This document shows positions 11,182-22,650 of a stretch of 64,000 bases of DNA, one piece after another. The DNA is taken from contig JAJUBI010000003.1 of assembly GCA_022419385.1 (NCBI GenBank), forward strand, positions 3,906,001 to 3,970,000. Reading direction: 5' to 3'. The stretch is from Paraconiothyrium sp. Pb-2020 (taxonomy: Eukaryota; Ascomycota; Dothideomycetes; Pleosporales; Didymosphaeriaceae). Numbering within the stretch: position 1 is the stretch's first letter; each line of letters begins with the position of its first letter. Below the pieces are notes generated by a model, which made no database searches, was not told the DNA's origin, and was given only the letters and a program-made list of their open reading frames with translations. The translations under genes and the position numbers were made by a program.

Positions 11182-12079
11182 ATGTTTGCCTTGACCACCA
11201 TGCTGGCACTTGCCAGTGTCACTCTAGCAGGACCCATTCAGAAGATCCTTGCCGACGACGGTGGTCCATCTCGACCAAATGATCCCGACTTCCCTCTTCC
11301 CGCGCCTTTACCTTTTAACACCACACTTCCCGGCGTTGACTACGATCTCATTGCCAAGCTGAGGATGTCACCCAACTCTGTGACCCGCCACGCACTTCTG
11401 CCGGATGACGCCTTCAAGTTTGACTTCATCAATCCTCCCAATGTACCCTTTGCAAAGCTCGAAGGCCGTGGCGGTATACTTGTGAACGCAATCAGCCTGA
11501 CAATGCCCGCGCTCATCGGAAATGGCGCTGCTGCTGCAATTGGATTTACGAAACCTTGCGGGTATAGCAACAGTGACCAGACTGTAGGAGTCGACAATGC
11601 TAACCAGATCCCAGCTTCAACACACCCCACACCCACAATCGCGCCACCGAACTCGCCATCATCGTCAAGGTCCGTCTCCCGCTCCTCATCGTATATTCCC
11701 ATCTAAACACCCCTAGGGTCGCATGATAACCGAATTCGTCACTGAAACGGGCGTGCGCAAGATCCGCGCGGAGCACAACACCTACAGCATGGCTGTCTTC
11801 CCACAGGGCGCCTTGCACCTAGAGTTTAACCCCGACTGCGACGAGATGGTGTTCGTCGCTACCTTCAACGATGAGGACCCGGGGTTAAACACGCCTGCTG
11901 AGTCGTTGTTCTTGCTGGACGATGACTTTGCGGGGCTGGCGCTAGGCCTGGAGTTCTTGGAGGGTGCGGACATTGATAAGTTTAGGCACTTGGTGCCGGC
12001 GACATTGGCGCAGGGGGTGGAAAGTTGTTTGAGGAGGTGTGGGATCAAAAAGAACAAGGTGGAACAGGGTGAGCTTTAG
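11182..12079 (+). CDS. Secreted germin-like / spherulin-type cupin
   Basis: Bicupin-fold secreted protein of 265 aa in three exons: 11182-11561, 11615-11669 and 11717-12079. The two introns (53 and 47 bp) have GTATAG and GTCCGT donors; the first shows a GCTAAC branch. Splicing joins KPCGF to NTPHTHNRATEL, giving the cupin metal ligands H132, H134 and E139; a later histidine lies in FPQGALHLEFN. Without splicing the metal-binding motif is lost, which supports the model. The N-terminus (MFALTTMLALASVTLAG) is a signal peptide. Related fungal proteins are annotated as spherulin-1-like; the enzymatic role (superoxide dismutase or oxalate-related) is unknown. Confidence 0.85.
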
Positions 12080-12522
12080 CGGTTGACAGAGCTGCTTCGG
12101 GGGGACCAATGAGCTAAGAAGGGGTCGGTACAACGAAAGTGACATGAGCTTGGCCATGGGGAACCTGTGATGGAGGAGATATTAGACTTGCCTCATCGCT
12201 ATCTGTAGGATTTTTTAGACCTCCACGATACGGTGAAGTTCGCAGCCGGCGAATCATATAGTGGCGAGAACGATGCTGCATCGCGAGTTCCGATTCTTGC
12301 ACCTGCATACAGCGGCTAGAGCATTGTGATTTGCGACTCAAGTGACAAGACCGACTGTAGTATTGATGCACGATGGTCAGGTAGCAGTGGAATAGTGAAG
12401 ATGGTTGAAGCGAAATTCCGAGGTGACGGAATCGGAGTGGAACCATGCCCCTTGGCCCGATTCGACTCATATAAAATCGCTTCATCCAAACCTGCGGTTC
12501 GACAACGACATCGACCGAAGAA
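12080..12522. promoter_or_regulatory. Upstream region of the acetyltransferase gene
   Basis: 443 bp with no coding-like frame. A TATAAAA at 12470-12476 lies 47 bp before the ATG at 12523. Confidence 0.4.
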
Positions 12523-13059
12523 ATGGAAACTAATCAGTATGTCGTCCTCCAGGGCCTACCTTCGCCCCAAGTGTATCACGACCTTCGGAAGCTTGCAAAT
12601 CTGACGCCACCCCCGCCTGAAGCGATGGCGGAAGCAGTGCCCAAATCACTACAAAATTCGTTCACTTGCTTCGTTGCCTATGAACGAAAGCACATGCTCG
12701 ACGAGCAGACTCCTGGACCGAACCAAGATGCCGTTGCAATGGGACGTCTCCTGGGCGACGGCGCGCTTTTCCTTCAGCTTGTCGATGTGGCGGTAGACCC
12801 AAACCACCAGAGCAAAGGTCTAGGAAAACGCATCATAGAATCGCTGGTGGCTTACGCTGACGAACATGCGCCACACGCGTATGTGAGCCTCGTAGCGGAT
12901 CCCCTAGGGCAACGGCTCTACCCAAAATATGGCTTCGAGGACGTGAAACCGGGGATAGGCATGTTTCGCTGCCTGAGGATCCAGGGCGACCCCGAGTTCA
13001 AGAAGGCTCGAGAAGAAAAACAAGCAACGGCAATGCGGGGCCCTGGCGATCCAGCATAA
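12523..13059 (+). CDS. GNAT-family N-acetyltransferase
   Basis: Intronless protein of 178 aa. The GNAT motif A is clear: VDVAVDPNHQSKGLGKRIIE (residues 88-107), with the Q-x-x-G-x-G acetyl-CoA pyrophosphate loop at 96-101. It is followed by the motif-B segment YPKYGFEDVKPG. It should transfer acetyl from acetyl-CoA to an amine; the substrate cannot be told from sequence. The C-terminal tail is charged and short. No targeting signal. Confidence 0.85.
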   Translation: METNQYVVLQGLPSPQVYHDLRKLANLTPPPPEAMAEAVPKSLQNSFTCFVAYERKHMLDEQTPGPNQDAVAMGRLLGDGALFLQLVDVAVDPNHQSKGLGKRIIESLVAYADEHAPHAYVSLVADPLGQRLYPKYGFEDVKPGIGMFRCLRIQGDPEFKKAREEKQATAMRGPGDPA

Positions 13060-13285
13060 AACGCATAAGCTTTTTGACTTGCAAATTAGTTCAATGTGTA
13101 GGGCTGGAGGTGGAGAGTAAACGGGTGGAGCGATGCGGGGTGGGCGCGGGACCGTGCACGCGATCTGGATAGCATCATATTGCTGTATGGGGAACCTGTA
13201 CAAGTAAACACGACGCGCAAGCTTTTAGTCCTACGTTCCACCGCTGCCTGTAACCCCAAATGATCGTGCATGATCAGTTGTCAAC

Positions 13286-15940
13286 ATGAGTATCAGCTGG
13301 GCCGGCACGACGCTGCAGGCTCGTGAGGACGTGCCTGTGTCATCAGTGAGTCGCACCCACGGCGCATCCCCCACGCGTACGAGGCCTTTGTGTTTGCGCA
13401 AGCACGACTGACCTGTACGACAGATCGAGAACCTCCCGAACGAGCTACTGCAGCTTATATTCGCCTTTCTACCCTCCTCGGATCTCAAAGAAGCTTCTCT
13501 CGTGTCTAGATGCTTTTACCGCCATGCGACCGACTTTCTCTGGCAGACCGTTAATCTTATGGACAAATGGCACCTCCATGTCAATGACGAGACAATCAAC
13601 ATCTTTGGTGATCGGGGTAGAGGGGAGCCAGACGAGGTGAGTGGATCCTGGGTACCATAATGTGGAGAGTGTTCGCCTCTGCGTGGTTTGTCATGGAGTA
13701 ATACACGGTATTCGAGCTTCGCTGCCCAACAACCTACCATTTGCATCGACATGCGCTCACATAGTTTACTCTAGCACGACGATACACCGATCATCCAAAA
13801 GCTGTACATTTTGGCTACGAATCCAAGGATTGCCTCGAAAGTCCAAGTCCTGACGCACCGTTGCCACCTCCCGACGCCGAATATCTTTTCTGAACTACCG
13901 TATATGTACTTCGACTCTGAGAACCTGTCGCAGGACAATCGTATACAGACACTGCTCTGGCTAGCGGTCCGGAACTTGGTAAACATACATACGCTGCGAA
14001 TAATCTATGGGCACTACAACTTGACGCGAATACTGCTGGCGGCGTTCTTGGATCGGCGACGGCCCCAGCGCGTACCGTTGCGTAAACTGTGGGTGGAGAG
14101 CTCGTGCTTGTCAGGATTTGGAACGAACTACAACGACTTACTCTCGCCCGGATATGCGACTGGTCTGGAATCAGTACGTATTCGTCGTCTGCGTGTAGAG
14201 CCCGAAGAAATTAAAGAGCGAAGCAAAGCCCAATTTGAGTACAAGCTCGCTCGCGGTGGGAGGCATCTTGCAATGCACAATGCTGCTGGTGGCTTCTTAT
14301 ATACCACCGTGGATATACACACTCCGCCTCCTCGAATGACATCGGCAATCGTACTCCCGACCCCTGCTGAGCTGAGGGCGAAAGCAGATGCGTACGACAC
14401 GCTCATATGGGATCGGCTCAATTTCGATGGTCCGGAGATTCAACCCTATGTTGACTCAAACCAGTTTCCTTATCCTAATCTGAAGTCGGGGCCTTCAAAT
14501 CCCATGATGAATATCATTGGGAAGTCATGGTCGACGCTGACGAGCTTGAACCTAGATTGGATCCTCTGGCGCCAACACGGCTCAAGTAACGACGCCCTAG
14601 CGATCAACGACTTGCAGCAACTCTCACAGCTGAGGTTCCCAAATTTGCGGTCATTCCAACTTCGCAATGCCGTAGTTCCAGAGACAGGGCTGCCTGAGGG
14701 CGTGTTCCTCTTGGAGGACATGTTCCTGAGTTTCATGGAGGCACACACAAAGATACAATGCCTTTCTTGGCCGTTGGATCGTTTTTATTCCCATACGAAG
14801 CCGGGCCCTGATGTGTTAGTCCGAACACGGGCTGTTGTGGCCCATCTTCGTAATGTGCTTGTCGAACTTCGGCTGGATAGTTTCTACTCTGGCAACGGGG
14901 AAATGAACACAGACGAAGGCCGGGAGCCTCATGAGCGGGAAGAGCGCATCCGCCGTCGCCGCTTCATCAGCGAATTCGCCGCTCATATGCGCAAGATTGA
15001 ACAGCTCAAGCTTGAAGGCGGCATTCCTCGTGATGAGAAGAGGGAGCTAGTACGAGCACTACACTACTGTCGGTTGAGGAAGCTTGTTCTCATAGGGGTC
15101 ACTTTCCCTGTTGGAAATACCTGGGGCGCGCGAGGAGTTGATCTAAAGCAGCACGATCCGAATCATGCCTCCGATGCGACGCACCAGCTTGAAGAAGAGG
15201 ATTTCGATGGAATTCTGGCCTCGTACAAGAACGGAACAGTACTTTCTGATGACTTCAAGTTTGAGCCATACTATGGTTGGCGCGCAGAGGCCCCGTTCAT
15301 GCAATTTATCGCCCTCCACCACGCACAAACTATCGAAGAATTAAAGCTGTGTGGTTACAATGGCAGTCCCATCCTCTCATGTTTGACGCCAATAACCACG
15401 CCCCTCCTCTACCCTCTACGGCATTTCGACAACCTGAAGCAATTGGTCATATCCTTCTGGCTTTTGACTTCTTTTGAGGATCAGTACCGTGACGTTGAGA
15501 TTATTCAGTCGTGGATGGACACGCGCTCACCGGCCTCTACAGCACTTGTCGTTGTCACGCCGCCGGCAACTCCTTCAAGCGCTCCACCCGTGGACCCTGC
15601 AATGATGCCTCGATTCCCCAACCAGCCCGCTCGGCCGCAGAACTTCAATCGCTGGGCAGTCATGCTGAAAACGCGTTTCACGCCCAGCGCCCTCGCATAC
15701 CGCGTTGCGGAGGACATTGCGCCTCATTTGAGCGAAGTGGCTAAAGCCAGGCCTGGAGGAGTGCGCGTTAGAGCAAGCTTTTGTCTGGGAACAAGGGATG
15801 ACATGCGGTCTGCGAATGATATCTTTGATCTGGATATCCGCATTGGGAGGCAGGCAAAGGTGTTAGAGTTCATCGGACCGAGGGAAGAAGTGGAGAGGGG
15901 AAGATTTTGGCAGAAGTTGGAAAACAGACGTTGGTTCTAG
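13286..15940 (+). CDS. F-box protein with large C-terminal region
   Basis: Predicted 812 aa in three exons: 13286-13345, 13424-13636 and 13775-15940, all joined in phase 0 with GTGAGT donors and CAG/TAG acceptors. The F-box is at residues 21-60 (IENLPNELLQLIFAFLPSSD, then LKEASLVSRCFYRHATDFLW). It should bind Skp1 and place the protein in an SCF ubiquitin ligase (established for F-boxes). The long C-terminal part has leucine-rich stretches (LTSLNLDWILW, LRFPNLRSFQLRN, IEELKLCGYNG) suggestive of irregular leucine-rich repeats for substrate binding, but no named domain. The start was chosen because only this ATG gives the exon leading into the F-box. Confidence 0.82.
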
Positions 15941-16319
15941 CTGTGCAGAAGGCCAAGAGGGCGTACGGATGGTTGTGATGTGACGACGATGACTTAACGA
16001 TGATCACGCACTGCTTTGGCGAACTGTCATTTTGGAATACCCTCGTGTAGGTGTTAGGTGGGAACTGTTTGGAAGGAGTTTTTGCTATGACTATATGTGC
16101 TATCGGTCAATTAACGTTGATTTGTAGATGTTTAAACGCATTCTATCCATCACAACATATCTTCATAGACCGAGTCATGCCTATCGGGATACTTTCTAGA
16201 TCGAGATCTTGCCATGTGCAGGACCACATTGGTCGTGGTACGGCAGAACGCAGGGTATGAATCCATTGTATGTACATGAGAACAACGTGCTCTGCCACGT
16301 TTCCTTTGCTGAAGTAAGA
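15941..16319. other. Intergenic, convergent
   Basis: 379 bp between the F-box gene and the monooxygenase remnant, at the 3' end of both. Nothing coding recognised. Confidence 0.5.
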
Positions 16320-17392
16320 CTAGAAGAAGCTTTGATGGCGAGCCCTCTCTATCAACATCTCGCCAGTGCGTGTCAATGAGTCCGTGGTGAGCTGACCAAT
16401 GGCGAAGAGCCCTGCTGCTGCCGCGCCAGCGACCAACAGTGCGTACGGTGCATTGGATGTACTCCTCCCTTTGTACCCAGTGTTCTTCGGGTAGTCATCA
16501 ACCTGCAGCTCGTTCCACCTGATCTTAACGGTGTTAAGCCAAAAAAGGAAAGTGTAGCTGGGCCACACATATGAATTCTTCCCGTCCTTATCAATGAACA
16601 AGCTCGTGCAGCCAGAGCTGAAGGTTGGTCTAGGCAGACCAGCCTGGACCCGGTCATTGAACTCTTGCTGTGCGGCGTACTTCGGCACGACCGACTTCGC
16701 GTTGCCCTTCGGCACTGGTCTTAGCAACCGATATAGAAAGTTTACTTGACATTCGGTCTGATATATGATGGAGTTGTGCCCCGAGCCTGTGTTGGGGCCG
16801 TATAAGTTATACCAATTCGGGAACTGGTCGTGTGCGGTACCGTAGACTGCACGTGTACACACTGCTTCCAAACCTCGTGCATCTCTTGTCCATCAACACC
16901 AAAGATCTTCATAGGTCAAAGCCAGTCCTGAGTTCGGAAGCCGGTGGCATAGATAATGACCTCTGCAGGAATCCGTTTTCCAGACTTCGCGATGACTGTG
17001 TCGTCCGTGATCTCGATCACATTATCCTGGATCAAGTCGACATTGTCGGCATGCAAGCTCTCGAGGTACTTGTTCAAGTGTACGCGGCGACGGCAGCCAA
17101 CCAGGTAATCTGGGCGTAAGATATCCTTGTACTTCTCCGGTGCAGCCTTGTCGATATAGTCCCACGTCTCTTGGGCGACGCTCACGCGAGCCTTTTCGCC
17201 GCTTGGTGTGAGCCAGAATGCGTTGAACTGCTTCTCCATTCGAATATACCAGCTCCATCTGTAGACTCGACATGCACCAGGTATGTACTTCATCATCCAT
17301 TGGAACGTCGGCGAATAGTGCGGGTTCAGTCGTTCTTGAATGTAATGCGCCGAGCGAACAATATGAGTCAATTTCCAAGATATCGGAAAAGT
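16320..17392 (-). pseudogene. Truncated Baeyer-Villiger-type flavin monooxygenase
   Basis: The C-terminal two thirds of a class B flavin monooxygenase (4-hydroxyacetophenone-monooxygenase-like). Recognisable pieces, 5' to 3' on the minus strand: RLNPHYSPTFQW, VPGA-type IPGACRVYRW, KYKDILRPDYLVGCRRR, AEVIIYATGFRTQDW, then a stop (TGA at 16918-16916). The same frame continues with PMKIFGVDGQEMHEVWK, and then there is a frame change near 16860 into the frame that carries HDQFPNWYNLYGPNTGSGHN and runs to 16320. The N-terminal FAD Rossmann motif (GxGxxG) is absent, and the frame closes at a TGA near 17392. At least three lesions make this a pseudogene. The C-terminus has a hydrophobic segment. Confidence 0.8.
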
Positions 17393-17550
17393 TCATCACA
17401 TGGACTGATACTACTCCCGATCTCGACGACATCTTGAATTCCGTCACCCTTTATTGGTTCACGCAATCATTCCCTCGTTGTATTTATATCTAACGCCAGT
17501 ACCGTGGTGCGAGGACGACGAGCGGGAACACGCCTCATGGCGATCCAAGG

Positions 17551-17793
17551 CACCACTTCAAGAAGCCGTTTGGATACTCGTACTTCCCGCTAGAAATCGC
17601 GCCAATGCCGCTTTCGTGGGTGGAGACAAGTGGGAACTTGATCTGGTCGAGGGAGCATGATTCAGGTGGACACTTCGCAGCATTCGAGAAGCCGAAGGAG
17701 TTGTGAGATGATGTCGAGAGCTTGGCAAAGGCACTGAAGGCTGCGGACTTTGGGGACAAGGGCGCGGATGGTTTGGCGTTAGAGGATGGCTGA
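17551..17793 (+). pseudogene. Epoxide hydrolase remnant (C-terminal ~80 aa)
   Basis: The plus-strand frame reads KKPFGYSYFPLEIAPMPLSW, then SREHDSGGHFAAFEKPKEL. This is the C-terminal signature of microsomal-type alpha/beta-hydrolase epoxide hydrolases, including the catalytic His of the GGHFAA motif. An in-frame TGA at 17704-17706 replaces the conserved Trp of the family's ELWxD segment, and the frame continues recognisably to 17793. The N-terminal part with nucleophile and lid is missing; upstream sequence belongs to the oppositely oriented monooxygenase remnant. Confidence 0.75.
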
Positions 17794-17943
17794 CTTTCCA
17801 GAGCCCAAGACCAGGACAAGTCGGACGACTCTACTTTGAAGCACTAACGATCTTCGCTCGAATTGCAATTCTTTCTTGAATTAAAATGAGCGTGCTATTC
17901 TGACGGTCATATAGTCAGTTATATCACTCAGGCTTGAGCTACG

Positions 17944-19080
17944 CTATTGCGTGGGTACCATCAGTGGGGGATGCCCAACCCAAACACTTTCTTGTGCGTA
18001 GTAAAAGTCACGCATAGCGGCCCACAGGAGAATAACAAAACTTTGTGCCTCAGGGTTACCCGTCATCAGTGGTTCTCGCTGAGCATGCTTTAAGGAGTTG
18101 ATGGCCGGTCTTGCGATTCCGCTAGCAGTGTCCACGCACCTAAACACAGCCTTGCTCTTTCTGTCTGCCCACTGCCGATAACGCCGACAGTGGTCGTAGT
18201 CTAGCACCATCATACGATATACTGCACTTGTCAATAAAGCAGTGCCTGCGACATCCCCGAACCACGGCTCATTATCCATTGTATGTAAATAGTTAGGCAG
18301 TAGCCCCTCTTCGTGACGATGTAAGTCTGTCGTGATAACGCCATCAATCAAGTCCCGGATCATTTTTTTGAGTGATACAACCCCTCGAGAGTCAATTCCT
18401 CGAGTTGATTCCCATTTTATTAGCGTTGCGAGTACCCGTGTCAGGCCGGCCGCGACCCAGCCGTTACCAGTAGACCAGTACCCAGGATCATCATGCGTCG
18501 GACCTGCAATATGACGCCAAAGCCCGTGATCAGGAAGACTTTCGTCCTTCTGCGCCAACTCTTCGTAATAAGCCTCACACTGAGCAACTGCTGCCCCCAT
18601 AATCATGTTATCATTGACTGCGACGGCATAAAAGGCGAGGAAGGGCGGTACCATATAAAGAAAGTCTGCCCATACTTCTTCGACGTCTATGCGATGACTT
18701 ATAGCTATTTCGCCGTATCGTGGAGCTTCTTCGAGGAGATATCTGACCTGGCGTTGTGCTGCAGCAAGATACTCGGGATGTTGCTGCCCGAGGAGTATTG
18801 CAGAGACGCCGAGGGAGGCTGGATCTGCCACACCAGTGTCGTCCTCACACAGAGTTTTCGACCCATCCATCTGAATATACTGTGCGACATATATGAGGCT
18901 TTGACAGCGCTTGTCCACCGACGAAATCTTGCCGCGCGGGAACGCATGCTTGCGAAAGACTGAAAGTTCGGGGTTCTCCAACTCGAGGAGGGCTTCTGCG
19001 GCGGTGCCAAACTCCCAGGAATGCGCGGCCAGCTCCTTGGCCCTCGCGGCTACTTTGGCGATCACTCCATAGGTCAGCAT
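17944..19080 (-). CDS. GH105-type unsaturated rhamnogalacturonyl hydrolase
   Basis: Single exon, 378 aa from the ATG at 19080. The frame is open to 19242, but the extra residues are Cys/Arg-rich and unlike the family. Six-hairpin glycosidase resembling YteR/YesR: RIDVEEVWADFLYMVPPFLA with the conserved Asp, PGYWSTGNGWVAAGLTRVL, EPWFGDVAGTALLTSAVYR and GNPEAQSFVILL. The enzyme removes the 4,5-unsaturated galacturonyl residue from rhamnogalacturonan oligosaccharides made by lyases. No signal peptide, so probably intracellular. Divergent from the GH28 gene across 463 bp, implying joint regulation by pectin breakdown products (inference). Confidence 0.85.
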   Translation of the reverse strand: MLTYGVIAKVAARAKELAAHSWEFGTAAEALLELENPELSVFRKHAFPRGKISSVDKRCQSLIYVAQYIQMDGSKTLCEDDTGVADPASLGVSAILLGQQHPEYLAAAQRQVRYLLEEAPRYGEIAISHRIDVEEVWADFLYMVPPFLAFYAVAVNDNMIMGAAVAQCEAYYEELAQKDESLPDHGLWRHIAGPTHDDPGYWSTGNGWVAAGLTRVLATLIKWESTRGIDSRGVVSLKKMIRDLIDGVITTDLHRHEEGLLPNYLHTMDNEPWFGDVAGTALLTSAVYRMMVLDYDHCRRYRQWADRKSKAVFRCVDTASGIARPAINSLKHAQREPLMTGNPEAQSFVILLWAAMRDFYYAQESVWVGHPPLMVPTQ

Positions 19081-19543
19081 CGTGGGTGTTTTCTTGATGA
19101 CGAATTGCACAGGATGGTGTTTGATGCAGTGACGACACTGTTGGCTAGGTCCGAGCGCGAATGACCCCTGTTCTTCACCTCCACAGCGACTTCGACAACA
19201 TCCTTCAGGCGACCTTCTACGGACGTACGAATGCGGGTTCACGTTACATCGTCATGATGTATCATGAGGCATCGTTAAGTTTGAGGGGTATTTTGCAGCT
19301 CACTTGCCTTGCAGAGTGCACCCCCGCATTCTGGAGTACACTAATCGGGACGCCTGCCGGACTCCTTGAATATCATTTCTAGATGGCGTAACTTTACCGC
19401 GGAGGCCCAAATACCATGTATTGAAGGTTGCGTTTGCCGGCCCGGTCGACGTTTAGCAAGATATGTATATAGCAGCAGCTTTGGTGGCTTGCGCCACCCG
19501 CCTTTGGGCACTTGGAATCCAGAGACTCCGTGAAACCAGCAGC
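19081..19543. promoter_or_regulatory. Bidirectional promoter of the pectin enzyme pair
   Basis: 463 bp between the start codons of the GH105 and GH28 genes. No strong TATA was seen. The near half remains open as an upstream extension of the GH105 frame to 19242, judged non-coding. Confidence 0.4.
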
Positions 19544-21164
19544 ATGAACACGATATTCCTCTTTTTGGGGATTGCATCTGTTTCGACTGCTGTTGTTGAT
19601 CCCGATCCGCCAGCTCCGTGGCTTCCAGAGTACGGCGGCGAATATCCGCCATATCTGTACGATCGCAACAACATCATACCGAAGTCTAAGACTTGCGAGG
19701 TGAAGTCCGGTGACCCCAACGGTGATGACACTCCGGCCATCCTGGAAGCGTTCAATGAATGCAAAATAGATGGTCATATCTTTTTCACCAATACTACTTA
19801 CTATGTCGGCCAAGCCATGACGACAACTGGCCTCAAAAATGTGGATATCGAGCTCCAGGGCACCATGGAGTGGTCCAAGGATATTGGTTACTGGCTGAAC
19901 AACTCCCTTCCGATTGGTTTTCAGAATCAATCTACAGCATGGCTTCTAGGCGGCGGTACGTACTATGCCGCAGCATCATACCCGGCGTGTAATAAGGCAT
20001 CCTGCAACAGTGAGGTGTATCTAGGCAATGCACGTATTACTTGAGCGTTCTTGCCGCATGCCTTTCCTCGGCTGACAACCTGTGTCTCTGTAGATAACAT
20101 CCACTTGTACGGGCATGGCTATGGTACCCTTTTCGGAAACGGAGACGTATGGTACGTCTTCAACAACGGAACGAGCAACTTGCAGGGACGGCCGCACGCA
20201 ATTTCGATACACAATACTACAAACTCGCTTATCGAAGGCCTGCGCTTCATCCAATCGCAAATGTAAGTAACATCGCACCCTTAGCGTTGGGGCCAAATTT
20301 TCCTCTTCGATACCTACTAGCTGCGAAGCGCCAGCCTACTAACAGTTCGCTGGCTTCATTAGGTGGACGTCTACAGTCATGCGTAGCGAGCGTGTAGAAC
20401 TCAGCGATATATACGTGAACAACAGCTGTACCACTCAATTCGACCGCTGCAACGTGAATACGGATGGTGTCGACACCATCTATGCGAACTATATCACTTT
20501 CCTTCGATGGACTATTGAATCTGGCGATGTCAGTACATCCAACACCCATTATTGTGAATCTACTGTTGACCACTGGCAAATCTAGGACAGCATCTCGATG
20601 AAGCAAAACAGCTCCAACATTTACATGGCAAACAACACGTTCCACAAGGGTCTCGCATATGCAATGGGCAGCATCGGCCAGTACGAGAACCAAGTCAATT
20701 TCATCGAAAACATTACCGCAATCGACACGATTTGCTTAGACACTGTTTTTGCAGGACGAATTAAGAGTTGGACTGGGCGCAATACCGGAGTGCCGCCTAA
20801 CGGTGGAGGCGGCGGTCTAGGATGGGCTCGTAATATTTCTTTCACCAACTTTACTCTCCAAAATGTGGACACTCCTTGGTACATAACTCAGTGCACCAGT
20901 TACAACGGCGTCGAAGGCGGATGCGACACAAGTCTGTTTCACATTGATAACATGCACTGGGGAAACACCACAGGCACGACGAAGAACAATCTGGTACTGA
21001 GTCTGCAGTGCAGTGGTGCAGCGCCTTGTACAAACATCGACATCTTCGACAACGATTTAAAAGTTCAGAGCAACGGTACAAAGCCAGCAGGATTCCTTTG
21101 CAGTAATGTAGATGATCCAAAGGGTTTTAATTGCACGGGAAAGGCGCCGAATACGTCGGGATGA
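19544..21164 (+). CDS. GH28 exo-acting pectinase (exo-rhamnogalacturonase / exo-polygalacturonase)
   Basis: Secreted 441-aa parallel beta-helix enzyme in four exons: 19544-19955, 20094-20262, 20363-20528 and 20586-21164. Donors are GTACGT, GTAAGT and GTCAGT, and all phases agree. Splice 1 yields LLGGDNIHLYGHGYGT, and splice 3 restores the catalytic pair in ESGDDSISMK. GH28 motifs: NTDG (226-229), DD (249-250), GLAYAMGSIGQY in place of endo-type GHGxSIGS, and RIK (307-309). The modified third motif and the GSIGQY segment are known from exo-acting members. Signal peptide MNTIFLFLGIASVSTA. Many N-glycosylation sequons. The ATG at 19544 is chosen because it begins the signal peptide. Confidence 0.88.
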
Positions 21165-22650
21165 GTAGTTAAGCGCCCTGAGTACTATCAGACTTGCAGT
21201 TCCGTCCGTTCGCAATAATGAAACTTCTTTCATTCCAACAGTTTATGTGGCGTGGCACGTCGCACCAAGTGGACAACTACTGCTGACATGTTCCGGCAAT
21301 TCGGTATGACGTAATTTATACTTAGGCTATGTTTGCTTCAGCTGTGAGACTAATCAGGGCCAATCGAACGTGCACATCAGAGTCTGGATGGCGGACTCTA
21401 GCATACTTATTAGACAGCTTTTTGTGCCAGATTTTAATGTAGCTGTGGTAGATATGTGGCGTGGGTTCTTCTATGCTAGTGAGATACTTTGTAGTAAGCA
21501 AAAGGGCTGAGTATGTTTATAGCTAGCATCCACCACCAGCATACAGCAGAATCTACGCTGATTGGCTAGTAGTCAACATCCTTCTACCCCTCCATGGCAG
21601 GTCTATAGTACTTACTATAGTATATAGAGGTGTTCACATGCCTCCGGGAGCTCCGGATGAGCTGTCTTACCGAAGAATCTACTGTGGCACGGCCTGAAGG
21701 GTGTAAATGTAACCTTGATCTTGGGAACGCCTGACGTCTGACGCGGCTGGACCACGACCGGCCGGCCGGTCATCATACTCTTGAGCCAGTGACACATAGA
21801 AACTCTCAGCTCAAGGGATCCTGCTGATGCTGTGCACCATGTGTACACTGGATACGCCGCATCCAAATGTTGATCTGTCGTGTCTCCACACAAGAGGTTG
21901 TGGCTCAGTGGGCAACAAGCCGAAGTCGATTTCGAGAACTACTGTCCGACAAAATGACTAAAGTTTTAATGATCCACGTATACTAGCCAGGAATCAGCAA
22001 GATGCCGATCCATATGCGGAGGATCCGCGCGCATACGCAGGGGAAACGGATGTGGAGGGAAGGGGAGTAGACATTCGGCGCCTGTGCGGCTGCACCTACT
22101 TCATATTAAGCAAAGGTAGCGCTCGATTCAGAAGCTTGTGTGGTCCATCAAGCAGTCCACTGACAACTAGTAGCTCACAGTCAGCACCACGCCGGATAAA
22201 TAAGTGCCGGATTGGGCCTACCGAGCAGTCAGCAGTGTAGCACTCAACCTCGCATGACGGCATCGGGTACTATTATGCTCAAACAACAGTATCGAAACGT
22301 AATTCGAGCTTACCAGCTTTTATATGGCTGCAGACACATCGACATTGGGTATTGTTTGTGGGTCGCGTTGCTGAAATGGTGCGCCCGAATGGAAAACTCT
22401 TTTGTGGCATGGCAAATCTCGGATGGGATTACTATCTTAGCTAGCCATTCCCACCCCTTGAGTTTTAAACCGTTTAGTCTTTCTCAGCCAGCAAGCTCTT
22501 ACTCAGATGACAGAAGCCGAGCAGAGTCACACAAGTAGCTCAGCTGGCCTTTTGTACCTCCAGAGTCGGCAGCAACATATAACACCACGCTCTTCTTCGC
22601 TTGTTTGTTCTGCGTCTATCTGACCATTTGACTGCTTATACTATCAAAAA
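21165..22650. other. Long intergenic region
   Basis: 1.49 kb without a recognisable gene, AT-richer than its surroundings. It contains a perfect 16-bp palindrome of G/C-rich CCGG units at 21756-21771. The right end is the promoter of the amidotransferase gene. No transposon signature was recognised. Confidence 0.5.

Noticed and set aside
16320..17793. RIP as the cause of the pseudogene stops
   Set aside because: The TGG-to-TGA change inferred in the epoxide hydrolase is not in CpA context on either strand, and the area is not TA-rich.
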